Shown here: piece by piece, positions 17,585 to 25,560 of the stretch
Numbering within the stretch: position 1 is the stretch's first letter
Layout of the letters: each line of letters starts with the position of its first letter
From: a virus
DNA length: 33,340 bases
IMG/VR virus record: IMGVR_UViG_3300030107_002740
Coordinates: 1-33,340 of that record
Reading direction: 5' to 3' (one strand)
The notes under the pieces: generated by a model
Databases searched by the model: none
Seen by the model: only the letters and a program-made list of their open reading frames with translations
Told to the model about the DNA's origin: nothing
Program-made: the position numbers and the translations under genes

Positions 17585-19003
17585 ATGCCTTTAATTATTC
17601 CAGCAAATACATTATCAGATAGTGATTATGAAATAGATAATTCACTTAGAGTAGGTTCTGGTCGTAAACTATCTAGAACATTTACAGCAGTTACGGCAGA
17701 AAGAAAAAAGCATACTATATCTTGTTGGGTTAAACTATGTATACTAGATGGTGAAAACCATATGCTATTTGCTGGAAGTAGTGATAGCACCTATATAAGA
17801 TTTGATGATACACATACAATAAGATTTAGATTTTTTGCTTCTTCTGCTGATCAATCATATTTACAAACTAATAGATTATTCCGTGATCCAAATGCTTGGT
17901 ATCATGTAGTTTTAGTTTATGATTCAGCTCAAGGCACAGCAAGTAACAGAGTTAAAATTTATGTTAATGGAGTGCAAGAAACAAGTTTTTCTACCGAAAC
18001 ATATCCAGACCAAGATGAAGAATCTATTATAGGTAATAATGTTGCACATACTATACAGGGGTATAGTAGTGGAGGTGAGTTCTATGTTGCAGATTGGTAT
18101 TATATAGGCAATCAAGCATTAAGTCCAAGTGACTTTGGTGAAACAAATGATAATGGAGTTTGGATTCCAAAAAAATATACAGGTGGTTTTGGTTCTACTA
18201 ATGATACTTTTTTAGAATTTAAACAAACAGGCACAGGCACAGATGCAAGTGGTATAGGTGCAGATACAAGTGGTCAAAATAATCATATGGCTTCAACTAA
18301 TTTAGCCGCAACAGATGTTACAACAGATACACCAACAAATAATTTTGCTACAATAAATGCATTGGCAAACTATTATAATCCAGCAACTTTATCTGAGGGA
18401 AATACAAGAGTTGATTTTGCAAATGATGTTTCAACAAGTTATGTTATATCAACTATAGGTGTTGCTTCTGGAAAATGGTATTGTGAAGTAAAAGGAGTTG
18501 ATATTCCTAGCTATGGTGAAATAGGTATAGCTTCAAGACCAAGACAAGATGATGGGAATGATGATAAACTGACAGTTAATGTTAACAACTATGGATATAC
18601 TGCAAATAATGGAAATGTTAAATCAAATGGTACTGCTGGTTCTTCATATGGAAATAGTTATTCAGATGGCGATATGATTGGAATAGCAATGGATTTAGAT
18701 AATAATAAATTATATTTTTCTAAAAATGGCACTTGGCAAAATTCTGGTGATCCAACAAGTGGCTCAACAGGCACAGGAGCATTTTCTATTGCAGAAGCAA
18801 CAACTACACATGATGGATTTTATTATTTTGCAGGAGGCAGTAATATAAATAATGATAACACACGAATGGATTTTAATTTTGGCAATCCATCTTTTTCAAT
18901 ATCAAGTGGTAATGCAGATGCAAATGGATATGGAAATTTTGAATATGCAGTACCTAGTGGGTACTATGCTCTATGTACCAAAAACCTAGCGGAGTATGGA
19001 TAA
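17585..19003 (+). CDS. Fibre/adhesin protein with LamG-like and SPRY-like domains
   Basis: 472 residues. Residues about 20-200 look like a concanavalin/LamG fold (KKHTISCWVKLCILDGENHM, then NAWYHVVLVYDSAQGTASNR, then VKIYVNGVQE). Residues about 295-450 resemble a SPRY domain (SGKWYCEVKGVDIPSYGEIG, then GDMIGIAMDLDNNKLYFSKN, then FNFGNPSF). Both folds bind sugars or proteins, so this is a probable receptor-binding component. It ends with GYYALCTKNLAEYG, an ending I associate with marine phage fibres. No signal peptide. AAGGAA before the start; the stop overlaps the next ATG. Confidence 0.75.
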   Translation: MPLIIPANTLSDSDYEIDNSLRVGSGRKLSRTFTAVTAERKKHTISCWVKLCILDGENHMLFAGSSDSTYIRFDDTHTIRFRFFASSADQSYLQTNRLFRDPNAWYHVVLVYDSAQGTASNRVKIYVNGVQETSFSTETYPDQDEESIIGNNVAHTIQGYSSGGEFYVADWYYIGNQALSPSDFGETNDNGVWIPKKYTGGFGSTNDTFLEFKQTGTGTDASGIGADTSGQNNHMASTNLAATDVTTDTPTNNFATINALANYYNPATLSEGNTRVDFANDVSTSYVISTIGVASGKWYCEVKGVDIPSYGEIGIASRPRQDDGNDDKLTVNVNNYGYTANNGNVKSNGTAGSSYGNSYSDGDMIGIAMDLDNNKLYFSKNGTWQNSGDPTSGSTGTGAFSIAEATTTHDGFYYFAGGSNINNDNTRMDFNFGNPSFSISSGNADANGYGNFEYAVPSGYYALCTKNLAEYG

Positions 19004-20067
19004 TGGCTTATACAACAATAGATGATCCATCAGTTTATTTTCAAACTAAAATTTATACAGGAAATGCTACTGACGATACAGCTTATACAAATGATGGTAA
19101 CTCAGATTTACAACCTGATCTTTTATGGGTAAAAAATAGGAGTGTAGCAGTTGACCATGTTTGGTTTGATTCTACTAGAGGAGTAACAAAAAATATTAGA
19201 AGTAATAGTGCTAATACAGAAAGCACTAATTCTAATTATTTAAAAAGTTTTAATAGTGATGGTTTTACTATGGGTACATCTAGTAGAGTTAATGGTAATA
19301 CAAATAATATGGTAGCTTGGCAATGGAAAGCTAATGGTGGAACAAGAACAACTTTTTCTGAAAGTGGAAATAACCCTGCTGGTGGTTATCAAGCTAATAC
19401 AACATCAGGATTTTCTATTGTAGATTATACAGGAACAGGTGGAAATGGAACTGTCGCACATGGATTAGGAGCAGTACCTCATGTAATGCTTTTTAAATGT
19501 AGAAGTGTTGGTTATCATTGGATAATGTATCATCAGAAACTTACATCAGCACCAGAAACAGATGGTATAAAACTTGATGTAGCAGAGTCAACAGGCGATT
19601 ATATTTTTTATTTTCAAGATACAGCTCCTACATCAAGTGTTTTTACTTTAGGAACATCAGGTGCAGGTGATAGTGGATTTAATGATGATGGTGCAACCAA
19701 TATGGCTTATCTTTGGACAGAAAAACAAGGCTTCAGTAAATTTGGTACTTTTAAAGGTAATAATAAAGCAGATGGAGTGTTTATCTATACAGGATTTAAA
19801 CCTGCATTTTTTCTGTGGAAACGATATGATCATTCATCAGGTTGGGGATTGATAGATAGTACAAGAAACCCTACTAATCAAGGATTTTATCAAGCATTTC
19901 CACATGACACAGGTGAAGGTAATTATGCTTTAGGTGATTTTGTAAGTAATGGTATAAAAATGAGAAATACATTTGGTGATACTAATAGTGAGAACCCTTA
20001 TATTTATATGGCATTTGCAGAAAATCCTTTTGTATCTAGTGAGGGAGTTCCATGCACAGCAAGATAA
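19003..20067 (+). CDS. Second fibre/adhesin-like tail protein
   Basis: The ATG at 19003 overlaps the previous stop and follows GGAG at 18991; the frame is open from an ATG at 18973, but 19003 fits the local pattern. The product is 354 residues, beta-rich and low in charge: VYFQTKIYTGNATDDTAYTN, DLLWVKNRSVAVDHVWFDST, then FSIVDYTGTGGNGTVAHGLG. It ends FAENPFVSSEGVPCTAR, a conserved ending in marine phage tail proteins as I recall. It presumably works together with the LamG/SPRY protein in adsorption. Confidence 0.7.
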   Translation: MAYTTIDDPSVYFQTKIYTGNATDDTAYTNDGNSDLQPDLLWVKNRSVAVDHVWFDSTRGVTKNIRSNSANTESTNSNYLKSFNSDGFTMGTSSRVNGNTNNMVAWQWKANGGTRTTFSESGNNPAGGYQANTTSGFSIVDYTGTGGNGTVAHGLGAVPHVMLFKCRSVGYHWIMYHQKLTSAPETDGIKLDVAESTGDYIFYFQDTAPTSSVFTLGTSGAGDSGFNDDGATNMAYLWTEKQGFSKFGTFKGNNKADGVFIYTGFKPAFFLWKRYDHSSGWGLIDSTRNPTNQGFYQAFPHDTGEGNYALGDFVSNGIKMRNTFGDTNSENPYIYMAFAENPFVSSEGVPCTAR

Positions 20068-20138
20068 ATCCTAAATGCCCTGAATGTGGCTGTGATAATT
20101 GTATCTGTGAAGATGGTTGCGATTCATGTGGAGCATAA
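20052..20138 (+). CDS. Cysteine-rich microprotein, 28 aa
   Basis: ATG at 20052 with a strong GAGGGAG four bases upstream, overlapping the last 16 bases of the fibre gene; stop TAA at 20136-20138 abuts the next ATG. Of 28 residues, seven are cysteines (9, 12, 14, 17, 19, 23, 26) in the order CPECGCDNCICEDGCDSCG. The spacing suggests a tiny metal-binding (metallothionein- or zinc-knuckle-like) protein. The good ribosome site and exact fit between neighbours support it despite its size. Function unknown. Confidence 0.6.
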   Translation: MHSKINPKCPECGCDNCICEDGCDSCGA

Positions 20139-20369
20139 ATGAAAATAGAATTATCAATAAAAAATATTTTAATAGCTGTAGGATTAATAAGTGCCGCTTG
20201 TGGTAATGTTTTTATAGTAGGTAAATTATTTTCTGACTTTGAATTATTAAAAACAAACATAGAAGATGTTCAAGCTAATCAAAATGTGCTTGAATTAAAA
20301 AATGAAATTTTAGAAAACTCTTATAAGATCAAATCTCTAAGATTAGAAATAGATGGTGATTTTGAATGA
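20139..20369 (+). CDS. Small membrane protein with coiled coil, 76 aa
   Basis: 76 residues starting right after the previous stop with GTGGAG upstream. A hydrophobic segment at about 9-30 (ILIAVGLISAACGNVFIVGK) is followed by an extended charged helix (about 33-76) predicted to form a coiled coil. One membrane anchor plus a helix recalls inner-membrane spanin or holin-accessory proteins. It overlaps the next gene by four bases (ATGA). Role in lysis is inference from topology and from the nearby glucosaminidase. Confidence 0.65.
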   Translation: MKIELSIKNILIAVGLISAACGNVFIVGKLFSDFELLKTNIEDVQANQNVLELKNEILENSYKIKSLRLEIDGDFE

Positions 20370-20917
20370 GGACTACTTTTTTTGTATTAACTTTTGTTCT
20401 TGTTATAAGTGCTGTAATAAGTGCAAAAGGTGCTGACACAAATACTGTTTCTTCAACAGTAGTAACGGACAAAGCTCCACCAACAGCTAATGCTCCAAGT
20501 GTTGTTGTAAATAATTCTGATATTTGCAAAACTGCTACAAGTGGTGCTGTGCAAACTCAAATATTCGGTATCGCTAGTGGTATCACAATTACAGATGAAA
20601 ACTGTGAAAGAATTAAACTTGCTCGTAGTTTATATTCTATGGGAATGAAAGTTGCGGCTGTTTCAACATTATGTACTGATCATAGAGTGTTTGATGCTAT
20701 GTGGTTTGCTGGAACTTATTGTCCTTATGATTCAAAGATAGGAACAGAAGCAAAACAAGGTTGGGAAGAAAATCCAGAATTAGTTCCAGAAGGAAGTGTT
20801 GTATTTGCTAATAAAGAATTAACTAAAAAAGAAATAAAGGAAGTCAAAAATGACCAATTTGCGAAATTTATTATATCTGCTATGGCTTTGTGGATCGGTT
20901 TCCCTATCCTTTTCTAG
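20366..20917 (+). CDS. Exported protein with C-terminal membrane segment, marine-phage family
   Basis: 183 residues. The N-terminus (TTFFVLTFVLVISAVISAKG) is a signal peptide or anchor. The mature part carries a conserved-looking block NNSDICKTATSGAVQTQIFG then ENCERIKLARSLYSMGMKVA, with four cysteines (DICK, ENCE, TLCT, TYCP) that could form disulphides in the periplasm. The C-terminus (KFIISAMALWIGFPILF) is a probable membrane helix. I recall similar proteins in other marine phages near the lysis or fibre genes, without known function. Its last 68 bases are shared with the next gene. Confidence 0.65.
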   Translation: MRTTFFVLTFVLVISAVISAKGADTNTVSSTVVTDKAPPTANAPSVVVNNSDICKTATSGAVQTQIFGIASGITITDENCERIKLARSLYSMGMKVAAVSTLCTDHRVFDAMWFAGTYCPYDSKIGTEAKQGWEENPELVPEGSVVFANKELTKKEIKEVKNDQFAKFIISAMALWIGFPILF

Positions 20918-22373
20918 TAAAGCTGTAGATTGCACAACTGACACCATAGGTCTTTGTACTCCAACGATAGAAGAAATAATTGAAGAATCTATAACAGAAG
21001 AAATTATTCATGAAGCAGATGGAATAACAATAATAACAACTACAACAACTGACATTACAACAACTACTATTATTAATGAGGACTCTGGAGATTTATTAGA
21101 TGGTGATAATAATTATGTAACCTCAAAATTTGAGGGCGATATGGATATTGATTGGGGTGGTCAAGGTTCTGCTTCAATGCCTAGTGGTTCTGGTTGCGGA
21201 AATTTAGGAACTGATAAATGTGCTAGAATTACAGGTTCAGGCAATTCTACATCAATAATGGGTGTTCCTAATATGGGAACTACTTTTATTCAAACAGTAG
21301 ATATATCAAATCTTAACATAACTAAAGGTGGTGAAACTAACTATACAATTAAGGTAGATAAACAAGATGCAAATGATTCTATTTATATGCACATTACAGG
21401 TAAAAATGGAAATACAAATGTTTTTTCAGGCACAGATGTTTTGTCAGCTAGTGGAACAAATTCTGGTTATCAATCTTATGAAGGTGGTTGGGATTTTTCA
21501 GGAAGTTTAACTACTGTCATTATAGAAATAGGAGGTAGGGATATTAGTCTAAGCATTTCTCCCTTGTTTGATGATGTATCAGTCTCCGTGTTATATAATG
21601 TTGTCAATACCATTATCAGCCAAGAAATAACATCAGTAGAAATGTTTATTGCTTTAAATATAGATGCACCTGAAGATGTTATTGATTTTGTTGAAGATGT
21701 ATTTGAATCAAATGATATGGTTGAAACTAATGAAGGATATGAATTAGAACCAATTACTATTGATGAACCTACTTATAATGAGGTTGAACTAGAAATTCAA
21801 GAAATAGAAATTGCTGAAATTGAAGTTGAGGTTATGGAAATGGAAATAGAAGTTGAAGCAGAGTTAGAGTTAGAGATTGAGGAAGTTGTTGAAGAAACCA
21901 TTGAGGTAGCAGAAGATATAAAAGAAGAAGCACCGCAAGAATTGGAATCACAAAAAGAAACAAAAGAGGAAGAAACTGAATCAACAAACGAAGTAGTTGA
22001 AGAAAAAAAAGAACAACCAATAGAAAAAGAACAAGAAAAAAAAGAAGAAGTTGAGAAACCAAAAGAAATAGCGAAGAAAGAATCATCTAAAGAAAAAGCT
22101 GTTAAAAAGATTATGAAAAAAATTGATGATAAGAAAAGATATGATGATGTAAGCCAAACTAAAACATTGGTGGTTATGCAAGTATTAGGCAACACTAAAA
22201 CTTTTTTTGATACTCAACAAGCACTAAATGATAGGGTTGATTTTTTTTCAGATGTTACTTTACCAGATACAGTTATATCTGATAATAATATAGCGAGTTA
22301 TTTTTTATTTGCGGGAAGTGATGGATTAATGAACGATATGATAATGCAACAATGGCAGACGGATTCGGAGTAG
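20850..22373 (+). CDS. Large exported protein with Glu-rich repetitive region
   Basis: 507 residues, start at 20850 with AAAGGAAG upstream and within the preceding gene. A signal peptide (LLYLLWLCGSVSLSF) is followed by a Thr/Ile-rich stretch, a beta-rich domain (about 75-265; GNLGTDKCARITGSGNSTSI, then KVDKQDANDSIYMHITGKNG) and then a very acidic region (about 300-420) dominated by Glu with Ile/Val and later Lys, suggesting an extended helix. A final segment (about 430-507) is less biased. It may be a periplasmic or surface protein of infected cells or a virion component; nothing decisive. Confidence 0.65.
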   Translation: MTNLRNLLYLLWLCGSVSLSFSSKAVDCTTDTIGLCTPTIEEIIEESITEEIIHEADGITIITTTTTDITTTTIINEDSGDLLDGDNNYVTSKFEGDMDIDWGGQGSASMPSGSGCGNLGTDKCARITGSGNSTSIMGVPNMGTTFIQTVDISNLNITKGGETNYTIKVDKQDANDSIYMHITGKNGNTNVFSGTDVLSASGTNSGYQSYEGGWDFSGSLTTVIIEIGGRDISLSISPLFDDVSVSVLYNVVNTIISQEITSVEMFIALNIDAPEDVIDFVEDVFESNDMVETNEGYELEPITIDEPTYNEVELEIQEIEIAEIEVEVMEMEIEVEAELELEIEEVVEETIEVAEDIKEEAPQELESQKETKEEETESTNEVVEEKKEQPIEKEQEKKEEVEKPKEIAKKESSKEKAVKKIMKKIDDKKRYDDVSQTKTLVVMQVLGNTKTFFDTQQALNDRVDFFSDVTLPDTVISDNNIASYFLFAGSDGLMNDMIMQQWQTDSE

Positions 22374-22858
22374 CTATGGCAGAAATGGAATTTGCTGGAA
22401 TAAAGTTTAAAGGTGGCAAGATATTTGTTATTATTACTGCCTTAACTACTCTTGGTGGTGGTTTATGGGCTGGTTTTGAGTTTTATAAAGATTATCTTGA
22501 TATGAAAGACAAGATAGAGCATTATTCAGCACCAGATTTAAGTGGTTTTGATAAAAGATTAGAATTACTACAACAAGAAACTGAAATGATAACTCAAGAA
22601 ATGAGTATGATAATTCAGGAAGTACAATTAGTTTCTGATGTTGCTAACGAGTTAAAGAATGATCTTAGACAAGATGTAAGACGAATTGAAAAAATTGTTA
22701 ATGATGTAGAGCAACAAGTTAAAGAGGATGGTAGAGAAAATTCTAAAGATTTAAAAGAAACTGTTAATGATTTAAAAGATGAAATGAAATCATTAGAAGA
22801 AAAAATTGATAAAAAAATAAAACTTGCTTTAGAAAATCCATTATCAAATATGAAATAA
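22352..22858 (+). CDS. Membrane-anchored coiled-coil protein, 168 aa
   Basis: 168 residues, overlapping the previous gene by 22 bases; a second ATG in frame lies at 22376. One hydrophobic segment (about 24-45; FVIITALTTLGGGLWAGFEF) precedes a long coiled coil (about 65-160) rich in Gln, Glu and Lys. Such topology (short inside, one helix, long charged helix) resembles inner-membrane spanins or mechanical linkers, but length and lack of proline are not decisive. Placed just before the exported glucosaminidase, so envelope function is likely. Confidence 0.6.
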   Translation: MADGFGVAMAEMEFAGIKFKGGKIFVIITALTTLGGGLWAGFEFYKDYLDMKDKIEHYSAPDLSGFDKRLELLQQETEMITQEMSMIIQEVQLVSDVANELKNDLRQDVRRIEKIVNDVEQQVKEDGRENSKDLKETVNDLKDEMKSLEEKIDKKIKLALENPLSNMK

Positions 22859-23001
22859 TGGCAAAACAAACTTTAGTTCAAAAATCAATTTTTGATAAAG
22901 TAGTTAAAAGAACATCAATAGGAAATTCTTCTCGTTCCAAGCCAAAAAATAAACATAAATTAAAATCATGGAAAAAATATAACAGGCAAGGCAAAACATG
23001 A
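22858..23001 (+). CDS. Small very basic protein, 47 aa
   Basis: Begins at a TAATG junction at 22858 and ends in an ATGA overlap with the gene at 22998. The 47 residues are strongly basic: AKQTLVQKSIFDKVVKRTSI then GNSSRSKPKNKHKLKSWKKY. No cysteine and no membrane segment. Short proteins of this composition recur in marine phages to my recollection. It could bind nucleic acid; no function assigned. Confidence 0.7.
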   Translation: MAKQTLVQKSIFDKVVKRTSIGNSSRSKPKNKHKLKSWKKYNRQGKT

Positions 23002-23552
23002 TTAAAACAATTTGTGCAACTTTAGTTCTATTGTGTAGTCCTTTTAATTATGAATGGGACTTTACTTATAAAAATAAAGATGAATTTGTTTATGGTATTA
23101 CAGAATGTACGATTGAATTTAATTCTAAAATACCACCACAATCAAGAGTAATAGTAGTTGTTTCTGTTGCACAAGCTATACTTGAATCTAATTGGGGTTT
23201 ATCAAGATTTGCTTTAGAAGGTAATAATTTTTATGGAATGATAGAAACTGACAAAACAAAACCTCATATAAAAGCATTAAATAGCAATGTAATGATAAAA
23301 AAATATGAAAGAAAATGTGAAAGTGTTGCTGATTATATTACCTTACTTAATAGAGGTACAGATTTTAAAGAATATAGAGAACTAAGAAATAAACAAACAC
23401 TATTACAAGAAGTAAATTTAGATGAATTAATTAATAGCTTACATACCTTTGCAATAGATAAAAATTATACAAAAAAGATTAGTAAAACAGTTTATTTTCT
23501 ACTACAAGAATACCCAGAAATTTTTCAAATAGAAAGTATGCAAGATGTCTGA
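22998..23552 (+). CDS. Exported glucosaminidase-like peptidoglycan hydrolase (Bax/FlgJ type)
   Basis: 184 residues. The N-terminus (IKTICATLVLLCSP) looks like a signal peptide. The catalytic segment is VAQAILESNWGLSRFALEGN then NFYGM, with E63 in the position of the acid of GH73/Bax-like N-acetylglucosaminidases. Further blocks (KYERKCESVADYITLLNRG and ELINSLHTFAIDKNYTKKI) follow the order seen in that family. It would cut the glycan strand in the periplasm, either at infection or at lysis. It overlaps the next gene by eight bases. Confidence 0.8.
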   Translation: MIKTICATLVLLCSPFNYEWDFTYKNKDEFVYGITECTIEFNSKIPPQSRVIVVVSVAQAILESNWGLSRFALEGNNFYGMIETDKTKPHIKALNSNVMIKKYERKCESVADYITLLNRGTDFKEYRELRNKQTLLQEVNLDELINSLHTFAIDKNYTKKISKTVYFLLQEYPEIFQIESMQDV

Positions 23553-23748
23553 TTGGGAAAAAGAAAGAGTTATTATTGCTGAATTAAAAACAGATGTTAA
23601 ATATATTCGTGAAGATATAAATATTATGCAAAAACAAATTCGTGATCTTAATTCTATATCTAATAAAGGAATGGGCGGATTAAAAGTTGCTTTATTTATA
23701 GGAACAATTTTAGCTGGAATTTATACTTTTGTTAAATTACTAAAATAG
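23545..23748 (+). CDS. Small holin/hemolysin XhlA-like membrane protein
   Basis: 67 residues with an N-terminal amphipathic coiled coil (about 1-38; ERVIIAELKTDVKYIREDIN) and a C-terminal membrane helix (about 44-62; LKVALFIGTILAGIYTFVKL) ending in lysines. This order matches XhlA-like proteins, which act with holins and peptidoglycan enzymes. Overlaps the glucosaminidase gene by eight bases, favouring a joint role at the envelope. It is the last gene before an internal promoter. Confidence 0.6.
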   Translation: MSDWEKERVIIAELKTDVKYIREDINIMQKQIRDLNSISNKGMGGLKVALFIGTILAGIYTFVKLLK

Positions 23749-23755
23749 CCATTTT

Positions 23756-23790
23756 TTGCAAAATTTTAAAAATTAGTATAATAATCTTCT
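23756..23790 (+). promoter_or_regulatory. Promoter with perfect TATAAT, probably giving a leaderless mRNA
   Basis: TATAAT at 23777-23782 is a perfect -10. TTGCAA at 23756-23761 is a candidate -35 at 15-base spacing (or TTTGCA at 16). Initiation about seven bases after the -10 would be at 23789-23790, one or two bases before the ATG at 23791. There is no Shine-Dalgarno sequence in front of that ATG (it is preceded by AATAATCTTCT), consistent with leaderless translation. Confidence 0.6.
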
Positions 23791-24870
23791 ATGGAAGATA
23801 AGGAATGGGACGAGCTTAAACTTATCCAAGAAAAGCTACATGAGGCTTTAGATAAAGGTTATCCGCCTGTTGGCAAAGGTGGTTTAAATAATCCTACAGG
23901 TGCAAAAAAAATAGTTGAAGATGTTTTAGATATTCCACGAACAACACTACAAAGAAAAATAGATAAAATAGAAAAGTTAGCATTAGGTAGTTCTCATTGG
24001 ACTATTGAATGGCACAGGTACAAAGATACTAAGCCGCAAGTTATTATAGAAGAATATAAAAAACCGATTGTAAGAATAGCCGCACAAACAACTAGCTTCT
24101 CACAGCCAACAAAAGTATTTGTAATTCCAGATGCTCATGTTTCACCAGATGAAAATTTAGATAGATTTTATTGGATAGGAAAACAAATAAATGAATATAA
24201 ACCAGATTATGTTGTTTGCATTGGAGATTTTTGTTCTTTTGATTCAGTTAATACTTTTGACAAAAACCATACTGTTAAGGGTGGAGCAAAACCACCTATT
24301 TCAGCAGATATAGAAGCAACAAAAGAAGCATTAATATTATTACATGAAGGTATGGGCGATCATCAATGTTTTAAACATTATTGTTTAGGCAACCATGAAC
24401 TACGATTATATAAATATGAAAACGAACACAAAGAAGTTGTTGGTGCATTTTCACAACAATATGAAAACTTATGGCGATTAAGAGGTTGGGGAATTTCTGA
24501 ATATGGAGATTTTTTCTTTATTAAAGGAGTTGCTTTCGTTCATGTTCCTTTAAATGAAATGGGTAGAGAAATTGGCGGTAAAATGGCAGAAGCAAGTCAA
24601 ATATCTAATTCTGCTACACATGATATAGTTTTTGGTCATAGTCATAGGGAACGATCTTGGAGAGCAAGTAAATTAGGTAGAGGTAATTATGTTAAAATTG
24701 TGAATGTAGGAACAGCAATGAACTTTGGTCATATTGAAAGTTATGCTATAAATAATGCTAATGGATGGAGTTATGGTATTTCACAGTTATTGTTAGCTGA
24801 TGGACATATACAAGGTCATAATTTTGTCAGTATGATAGAACTAAAGGAGAAGTATGAAAACACCAGATAA
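23791..24870 (+). CDS. Calcineurin-like metallophosphoesterase with N-terminal HTH-like region
   Basis: 359 residues. The N-terminal ~70 residues include GAKKIVEDVLDIPRTTLQRK, which reads like a small helix-turn-helix. The phosphoesterase domain has all metal-binding motifs: DAH (D114, H116), GDFCS (D146), GNHE (N201, H202), H251 and GHSH (H283, H285). It hydrolyses a phosphoester bond; substrates in phage homologues are mostly unknown and could be nucleic acid, a nucleotide or a protein. The start lacks a ribosome site and is next to a strong -10. Its end overlaps the MazG-like gene by 17 bases. Confidence 0.85.
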   Translation: MEDKEWDELKLIQEKLHEALDKGYPPVGKGGLNNPTGAKKIVEDVLDIPRTTLQRKIDKIEKLALGSSHWTIEWHRYKDTKPQVIIEEYKKPIVRIAAQTTSFSQPTKVFVIPDAHVSPDENLDRFYWIGKQINEYKPDYVVCIGDFCSFDSVNTFDKNHTVKGGAKPPISADIEATKEALILLHEGMGDHQCFKHYCLGNHELRLYKYENEHKEVVGAFSQQYENLWRLRGWGISEYGDFFFIKGVAFVHVPLNEMGREIGGKMAEASQISNSATHDIVFGHSHRERSWRASKLGRGNYVKIVNVGTAMNFGHIESYAINNANGWSYGISQLLLADGHIQGHNFVSMIELKEKYENTR

Positions 24871-25132
24871 ACTTGTTAAAAGAGTAATGGATAAAATGGC
24901 TTTACGAGCAAATCAAGGAATGATTAAGTTTGGTAATACTATGGAAGAAACTAAAAAAACTAAAATACAATGGTTAAAAGAAACTCAAGAAGAATTATTA
25001 GATGCCGCAGTTTATTTAGAAAAGTGTATTGAAGCTGAATACAAAAGAACTGAAAAAATTGTTTCTTGGGAAGGCGAAAAAGTTAATATTAAAGATTTAG
25101 ATGAAAATGAAAGTTATGGGGGAACGATATGA
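24854..25132 (+). CDS. MazG-like nucleoside triphosphate pyrophosphohydrolase
   Basis: 92 residues, start at 24854 after AAAGGAGA. The sequence KFGNTMEETKKTKIQWLKET then QEELLDAAVYLEKCIE shows the helical EExxD pattern that binds magnesium in all-alpha NTP pyrophosphatases; phage relatives often hydrolyse dNTPs. It would cleave an NTP to NMP and pyrophosphate, adjusting nucleotide pools or alarmones. Compared with full MazG it is a single short domain. The stop overlaps the lysozyme start (ATGA). Confidence 0.7.
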   Translation: MKTPDKLVKRVMDKMALRANQGMIKFGNTMEETKKTKIQWLKETQEELLDAAVYLEKCIEAEYKRTEKIVSWEGEKVNIKDLDENESYGGTI

Positions 25133-25560
25133 ATATAGAAAAATTAAAAGACGAAATACAAAAAGAAGAAGGTTACAGAGATACTATATACAAAGATCAT
25201 CTTGGCTTTGCTACAATAGGATATGGACATTTAGTTAGACCAAGTGATAATTTTAAAGAAGGTGTAAAATATGACCGAAAAAGATTATTAAAGGTTTTTG
25301 ATTATGACTTTCAAATTTCTTATCAAGATTCAATGGATTTATGTAAAGATTTAGATATTCCTGATGAAGCAAAAGAGATTATAATTCATATGTGTTTTCA
25401 ACTTGGAAAGCCAAAAACCACCAAATTTAAGAAGATGTTTGAAGCATTACGAAATAAAGATTATATTGAGGCTGGATTACAAATGGAATCAAGTTTATGG
25501 GCGAAACAGACACCAAACCGAGTGATGAGATTAAGCGAGAAAATGAAAAAATTGACATGA
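25129..25560 (+). CDS. Endolysin, T4-type lysozyme (GH24)
   Basis: 143 residues. EEGYRDTIYKDHLGFATIGY then GHL contains the full catalytic set at the T4 spacing: E14, D23 and T29. The rest of the helical domain (DIPDEAKEIIIHMCFQLGKP, then LWAKQTPNRVMRLSEKM) also follows the family, in which WxxQTPxRxxR is conserved. It cleaves the MurNAc-GlcNAc bond of peptidoglycan. No signal peptide or anchor, so export depends on a holin, likely the one at 26087. Overlaps the upstream gene by four bases. Confidence 0.93.
   Translation: MNIEKLKDEIQKEEGYRDTIYKDHLGFATIGYGHLVRPSDNFKEGVKYDRKRLLKVFDYDFQISYQDSMDLCKDLDIPDEAKEIIIHMCFQLGKPKTTKFKKMFEALRNKDYIEAGLQMESSLWAKQTPNRVMRLSEKMKKLT

Noticed and set aside
19661-19852. 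63-codon plus-strand frame inside the second fibre gene
   Set aside because: Out-of-frame shadow without a ribosome site; the main frame is continuous.
21797-22195. Minus-strand reading frames of 132 and 84 codons opposite the Glu-rich region
   Set aside because: They are Ser/Phe- or Leu-rich because GAA/GAG codons read backwards give TTC/CTC and related codons; no ribosome site, and the plus-strand gene explains them.
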